A stretch of DNA of 25,217 bases. Origin: a virus. Each line of letters opens with the position of its first letter. The stretch's first letter is position 1. The notes beneath the pieces are model-generated. The model was not told the DNA's origin. It worked only from the letters and a program-made list of their open reading frames with translations, and searched no databases. The stretch lies in the IMG/VR virus record IMGVR_UViG_3300046792_000178, positions 1-25,217 of that record. One strand, 5' to 3'. Below, in pieces: positions 22,121 to 25,217 of the stretch. A program made the position numbers and the translations under genes.

Positions 22121-23076
22121 TGGAGGGAGCCTTCCTGTTCAACGATCGGCTGGTAGGCGCCGTCGAAGTCGATGCGAGGCTGATACCAGCCGTCGAGCGC
22201 CACGATCGGCTCGTACTCGCCGGCCATGACGATCTGTGCGCGAATGTGGATCTTGAGCGTGGGGCCGAAGACCTGCGACGACGGTCCGATGAGCGGCGGC
22301 AGGATGATGGCACGAGCGGAGAAGTCGGGATCGTTGACGATCGACTCGGCGTCGATGAAGTCCGGGAAGACTGTCACCGAGCCGGGCACGATCGTCGGGT
22401 TGAAGACTTGAGTGCTGGAGATCAGGTTCGGCACGAGCGTCACCGGGCCGGTGGTGATGGCCGGCGAGTAGATGACGGTGCTGGAGATCAGGTCCGGCGT
22501 GACGAGCGTCGGCGCGATCGGCGGCACGATGTCGGGCTCGTAGACGACCCCCGTCGTGTCGAGGAAGTCGGGCTCGACGGTCTGCGGCGGCCCGATGAGG
22601 TACGGTTCGAAGACCACGCTGCCGGTGATGATGTCGTTCGGCACGACCGTGATCGTGGCGTGGATCGACGGGCTGTAGACCGTGTTGCCGGACGAGATGA
22701 ACGTCGGTGTGACAACGACAGTGCCGAGCGAGATCGTCGGGCTGTAGACGGTCGCCGTCGAGCCGAGGAAGTTCGGCGCGACCGTGATCGTGGTCGAGAT
22801 GGTCGGGCTGTAGACCGTGTCGCCGGCCGGGATGTAGTCCGGCGTGACCGCGACCGAGGACGAGTTGGTCGGATTGTAGACGACGGCCGTGGGGCCGAGG
22901 AAGTCGGGCGTGATGACCGTCGATTGCGCGATGGCCGGCTGGTAGACCGTGCTGCCCGACGCAATGAACGAGGGTGCGATCCGCTGCTGCCAGAACGGCT
23001 CGACCCCCAATTCGACAGCCGCCCCATCCGACATCGGGGAGTTGACGAACGACTGAGTGAGGATGCCGACGGCCAT
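22117..23076 (-). CDS. Repeat-built virion or fibre protein
   Basis: This 319-residue protein is mostly tandem repeats. After a 32-residue leader, residues 33-279 hold eleven units of 22-25 residues with the consensus [IV]xPDFIxSxxxVYxPxI, as in VTPDYIPAGDTVYSPTI. The end (280-319) has three shorter units of about ten residues with GxYxPI (GEYEPIVALD, GWYQPRIDFD, GAYQPIVEQE). Repeats of this kind occur in phage structural proteins and probably make an elongated beta stalk. There are no Cys residues. The start at ATG 23076 lies just after the previous stop with GAGACGT upstream. It stands beside fibre-like paralogues, fitting a role in fibre or surface decoration, which is inference. Confidence 0.75.
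   Translation of the reverse strand: MAVGILTQSFVNSPMSDGAAVELGVEPFWQQRIAPSFIASGSTVYQPAIAQSTVITPDFLGPTAVVYNPTNSSSVAVTPDYIPAGDTVYSPTISTTITVAPNFLGSTATVYSPTISLGTVVVTPTFISSGNTVYSPSIHATITVVPNDIITGSVVFEPYLIGPPQTVEPDFLDTTGVVYEPDIVPPIAPTLVTPDLISSTVIYSPAITTGPVTLVPNLISSTQVFNPTIVPGSVTVFPDFIDAESIVNDPDFSARAIILPPLIGPSSQVFGPTLKIHIRAQIVMAGEYEPIVALDGWYQPRIDFDGAYQPIVEQEGSLQ
22240..22980 (-). repeat. Eleven tandem coding repeats of about 66-75 bases
   Basis: Each unit encodes a hydrophobic-Pro-Asp-Phe/Leu-Ile start and a VYxP core. Units 3, 4 and 5 are closest to each other (the VYSPTI or VYSPSI block recurs), while units 6, 7 and 10 are most diverged. The number of units could change by recombination, altering stalk length. 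Confidence 0.9.
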
Positions 23077-23077
23077 T

Positions 23078-24163
23078 TTACGTCTCGGTGAACATCGGCG
23101 AGATGCCGATGATGCCGGTGCCGGACAGGTTCGGGGTCACGACTGCCATGAGGCAGGCGTTGTCGAGAATTTCCTGGAGGTTCCCACCGTTGACGAACAG
23201 CGCATCGTAGACCGAGGGGTCTTCGAGCGCGTACATCGGGAGGTAGAGCAGCGGTCGGTAGAGGACGACCGCGAAGTCGCCGGCCGTGCCGGTGGAAGCC
23301 GACAGGGTCAGGTCCGCGATGGCCTTGAAGCCGCTCGACGCGCTGCTGCTGGAGTCCTGCGCCGCGAGCGCGAGTTCAAGCCAGTGACCCGCCTCACGGT
23401 CGCCGACCGCGCCGACCGGAACGGCCGTCGAGGTCTTCGCCGAGTTCGCTTCCGCGTCGGTGTAGGCCGCCGTCGCAGTGCGCGCCGTGGCGCCGATCGT
23501 CGTCGTGACCTCGATGGCCGCGCGCACGCCCTTGCCGTCGGTGTAGCGCGTGAGGCACACGGGAACCTGCCCCGTGACGGTGTGAACGCCGGACTGAGTG
23601 TCGCCGGTCGTGTTGATCGCCGAGCCCTTGAACGTCGCGCTGATCTCGAAGGCGCCGGTCGTGAAGCCGGCCGCGATGATGAAGTAGGTCGTGCCCGAGA
23701 CGATGTGCGACGGCAGCGCGCCGGTCGTCGTGAACTTGACCTGCTGGTTGATTGAGAAGCCGTGCGACGCGAGCGTGATGACGGCCGGGGTCGCGATCGA
23801 GATGGTGGGCGTGCCGGTGTTCGTGTTCCCCATCACGGCCTGCGGGCTCGTGACGGTGCCGTCGAGCCCGCCCGCGTGGAGCAGGCGGTCCGCGATCATC
23901 AGCGTGCCGGCCGAGTTGTTCATCACGGACATGCGCGGGAGCCACATGGTCCCGCTGCCGCCGTTGGAGTGAAGGATGCCGCCGGCCGTCGTGTTGTCGG
24001 GCACGGCCACCGCAGCCGGCGAGGCGCCCGCGTTCGGGCCGACCTTCCAGAGCGACATCCGCTTGCCGCTGGTCGCGGCCAGGGTGCTCCAGAGCCAGGA
24101 AAACCGCTGCGTGGGCTTCGTCAGTTGGGTGACGTAGTCGGCGAGACTCGCGTAGGCGGCCAT
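23078..24163 (-). CDS. Structural paralogue with inserted FCCH-like domain
   Basis: This 361-residue protein matches its upstream neighbour (24165-25004) at both ends. Shared blocks are ADRLLHAGGL against VDRLAEQGGL, LTRYTDGKG against ITRYTSGKG, AYTDAEANSA against DYTDENSASV, GTAGDFAVVLYRPL against GTGGDYCAVIGHPL, and the closing EILDNACL against EILTDACL. Between TSPQAV (105-110) and VCLTRYTDGKG (202-212) it carries about 90 extra residues. The extra segment holds VITLASHGFSINQQVKFTTTG and a GTTYFIIAA turn, the pattern of small fibre domains often annotated as E1 FCCH-like. It is probably a virion surface or fibre protein. The ATG at 24163 has GGAGG upstream. Confidence 0.7.
   Translation of the reverse strand: MAAYASLADYVTQLTKPTQRFSWLWSTLAATSGKRMSLWKVGPNAGASPAAVAVPDNTTAGGILHSNGGSGTMWLPRMSVMNNSAGTLMIADRLLHAGGLDGTVTSPQAVMGNTNTGTPTISIATPAVITLASHGFSINQQVKFTTTGALPSHIVSGTTYFIIAAGFTTGAFEISATFKGSAINTTGDTQSGVHTVTGQVPVCLTRYTDGKGVRAAIEVTTTIGATARTATAAYTDAEANSAKTSTAVPVGAVGDREAGHWLELALAAQDSSSSASSGFKAIADLTLSASTGTAGDFAVVLYRPLLYLPMYALEDPSVYDALFVNGGNLQEILDNACLMAVVTPNLSGTGIIGISPMFTET
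23564..23833 (-). other. Domain insertion inside a paralogue (about 90 codons)
   Basis: Aligning the two complete paralogues by eye, the extra segment covers residues 111-200 of the 361-residue protein. The length difference, 361 against 279, agrees with one insertion of about 82-90 residues. The inserted part reads SHGFSINQQVKF then SGTTYFIIAAGFTTGAFEIS, a compact beta module seen in many phage fibre proteins. Confidence 0.65.
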
Positions 24164-24164
24164 A

Positions 24165-25004
24165 TTACGCCTCCACCATGCTCGCCATTCCCTCGACGTA
24201 CCCGGGCACGTTCGAGTTCGTGAGGAGGATCAGTTGCAGACACGCATCGGTCAGGATCTCGACCGGCAGCGCGCCCTGCATCCAGTTCGTAATCGACATC
24301 ATGCCCGCGAGGTTGGCCGGCGCGATGCAGAGCGGATGGCCGATCACGGCGCAGTAGTCGCCGCCGGTCCCGCTTGTCGCCGCCAGCTTGAAGTTCGTCA
24401 TGTTCTTGACGCCGGTCCCGCCGACACCGGCCGACGGCACGAGTCCCGGGATGAAGACCTGCTGGGGCGTGTTGTAGTTGTTGGCGCCGATCTGGTGCTC
24501 GTAGGTCGTGACGCTCGCACTGTTCTCGTCGGTGTAGTCGAAGTGGAACGTCGTGTTCACGGGCGCGCCGGGCTGCGTGGTGATCTCCAGCCAGATCCAG
24601 TTGCCCTTGCCGCTCGTGTAGCGCGTGATCGTGCTCGCGACCGACTGGCTCGTCGTGCTGCTGGACGAGAGGCCGCCCTGCTCGGCGAGTCGGTCCACGA
24701 GGACCAGCGTGCCGGAGTCCACGAAGAGATGCGAGAACGACATCAACCAGTTCTGCCGGCCGCCGCCCGGATCGGCCTGCTTCAGCGAGCCCTGCTGCAC
24801 ATTCGTCGGATAGATGAGGGTCGTCGGCGTCGCCGCGTGCGACGGGAAGCCCTCGTACTGCCACATCGAGTGGATCGAGCCGGCTAGTGGCGTCGCCACC
24901 GCCGCGCCCGCGACACGGCCGGTCTTGGTGAACGGGATGTTCTGGCTCTTGGTCGAGTCGCTGGCGTTCGCGATGAGCGTGTCGAGGTTGGTGATTGCGC
25001 CCAT
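24165..25004 (-). CDS. Structural paralogue without the insertion
   Basis: This 279-residue protein is the simpler member of the tandem family. It begins with a helical MGAITNLDTLIANASDSTKS and continues as beta-rich sequence with QNWLMSFSHLFVDSGTLVLVDR, ITRYTSGKGNWIWLEITTQ, NFKLAATSGTGGDYCAVIGHPLC (split in two here for reading) and VEILTDACLQLILL, ending GMASMVEA. The 5' junction (ATGGTCGAGGCGTAACATG) nearly repeats at the start of the next gene, with GAGG as ribosome binding site inside the last codons of the gene before. Function is inferred as virion structural: a head or tail surface protein present in several related versions. Confidence 0.65.
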   Translation of the reverse strand: MGAITNLDTLIANASDSTKSQNIPFTKTGRVAGAAVATPLAGSIHSMWQYEGFPSHAATPTTLIYPTNVQQGSLKQADPGGGRQNWLMSFSHLFVDSGTLVLVDRLAEQGGLSSSSTTSQSVASTITRYTSGKGNWIWLEITTQPGAPVNTTFHFDYTDENSASVTTYEHQIGANNYNTPQQVFIPGLVPSAGVGGTGVKNMTNFKLAATSGTGGDYCAVIGHPLCIAPANLAGMMSITNWMQGALPVEILTDACLQLILLTNSNVPGYVEGMASMVEA

Positions 25005-25005
25005 G

Positions 25006-25217
25006 TTACGCCTCGACCATGTGGAGCGCGCCCATCAGGCAGGGGATCGTCGCGCTGCGTGCCAGGAAGGTGAGACAGAGCGCCGCGTCGGTGAGGATCT
25101 CGACCTCGCTTGGCTGGCCCTGCTCGAAGGTCTTGCGCGAGAGGATGGCGGTGTTGATGACCTCCATCTCGGCGATCGGATGGACGACCATCGCGTGAAA
25201 CACGCCGGCGGTCGTCG
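25006..25217 (-). CDS. Third structural paralogue, 5' end outside the window
   Basis: The frame is open from the window edge and reads TTAGVFHAMVVHPIAEMEV, then VEILTDAALCLTFL, ending GALHMVEA at TAA 25008-25006. It matches the C-termini of the two genes that follow, notably TAGVFHAMVVHP against GGDYCAVIGHP and VEILTDAAL against VEILTDACL. An apparent GTG start at 25203 is not needed, since homology continues upstream of it. Only the last 69 residues are visible, so any insertion like that in 23078-24163 cannot be judged. Confidence 0.75.
   Translation of the reverse strand, partial: TTAGVFHAMVVHPIAEMEVINTAILSRKTFEQGQPSEVEILTDAALCLTFLARSATIPCLMGALHMVEA

Noticed and set aside
23078-25217. Diversity-generating retroelement acting on the tandem paralogues
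   Set aside because: No reverse transcriptase gene or template repeat was seen in the window, and the copies differ by spread substitutions and one insertion rather than by adenine-specific changes.
1-25217. tRNA genes, CRISPR arrays, insertion sequences or attachment sites
   Set aside because: I found no cloverleaf with conserved arms, no regularly spaced short repeats, no transposase and no integrase. A covariance-model tRNA search would settle the first.

Overview
The window looks like part of the genome of a GC-rich, long-tailed (siphovirus-like) double-stranded DNA phage or prophage, probably of a Gram-negative host. The basis is a complete tail module (tail tube, frameshifted assembly chaperones, tape measure, distal-tail-like protein, BR0599/DUF2163 protein, NlpC/P60 peptidase, lambda J-like tip protein), a large terminase, and gene packing with 4-17 base overlaps. 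The tail-tip order resembles the lambda and gene-transfer-agent tail-tip modules. No host gene, tRNA, rRNA, integrase, CRISPR array or insertion sequence was seen. No stretch longer than about 150 bases lacks a gene candidate.

Plus strand, 1-13.4 kb: the tail operon. The end of an upstream gene is followed by the major tail protein (55-957) and a strong hairpin terminator. Next come a tail assembly chaperone gene with a C CCT TTT slippery heptamer for a -1 shift, an endonuclease VII-type HNH gene, and the tape measure gene (1076 residues). Two lectin-like minor tail paralogues flank a small codon-atypical gene. The module ends with a repeat-bearing distal tail candidate, the DUF2163-like protein, the NlpC/P60 peptidase and the J-like protein.

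Plus strand, 13.4-16.3 kb: a zinc-ribbon protein, a calcineurin-like phosphoesterase, four short translationally coupled unknown genes, a second endonuclease VII-type gene, and a short acidic reading frame. That frame ends inside the last codons of the converging terminase gene.

Minus strand, 25.2-16.3 kb (read right to left): three tandem paralogous structural genes (one cut by the window end, one carrying an inserted domain), a protein of eleven 22-25-residue repeats, and an Ig/BppU-like small protein. Then come a membrane-anchored trypsin-like protease, a short protein with a hairpin over its ribosome binding site, a MazG-like pyrophosphohydrolase, an unknown Cys-motif protein, a zinc-ribbon protein and two small membrane proteins. 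The series ends with a possible small terminase, an unknown protein whose layout resembles the terminase ATPase domain, and the large terminase.

The points most worth checking are the terminase-like protein encoded directly upstream of terL, the secreted or anchored trypsin-like protease, the domain insertion within a tandem paralogue family, the two repeat-built virion proteins, and the head-on junction of the two operons with no spacer.
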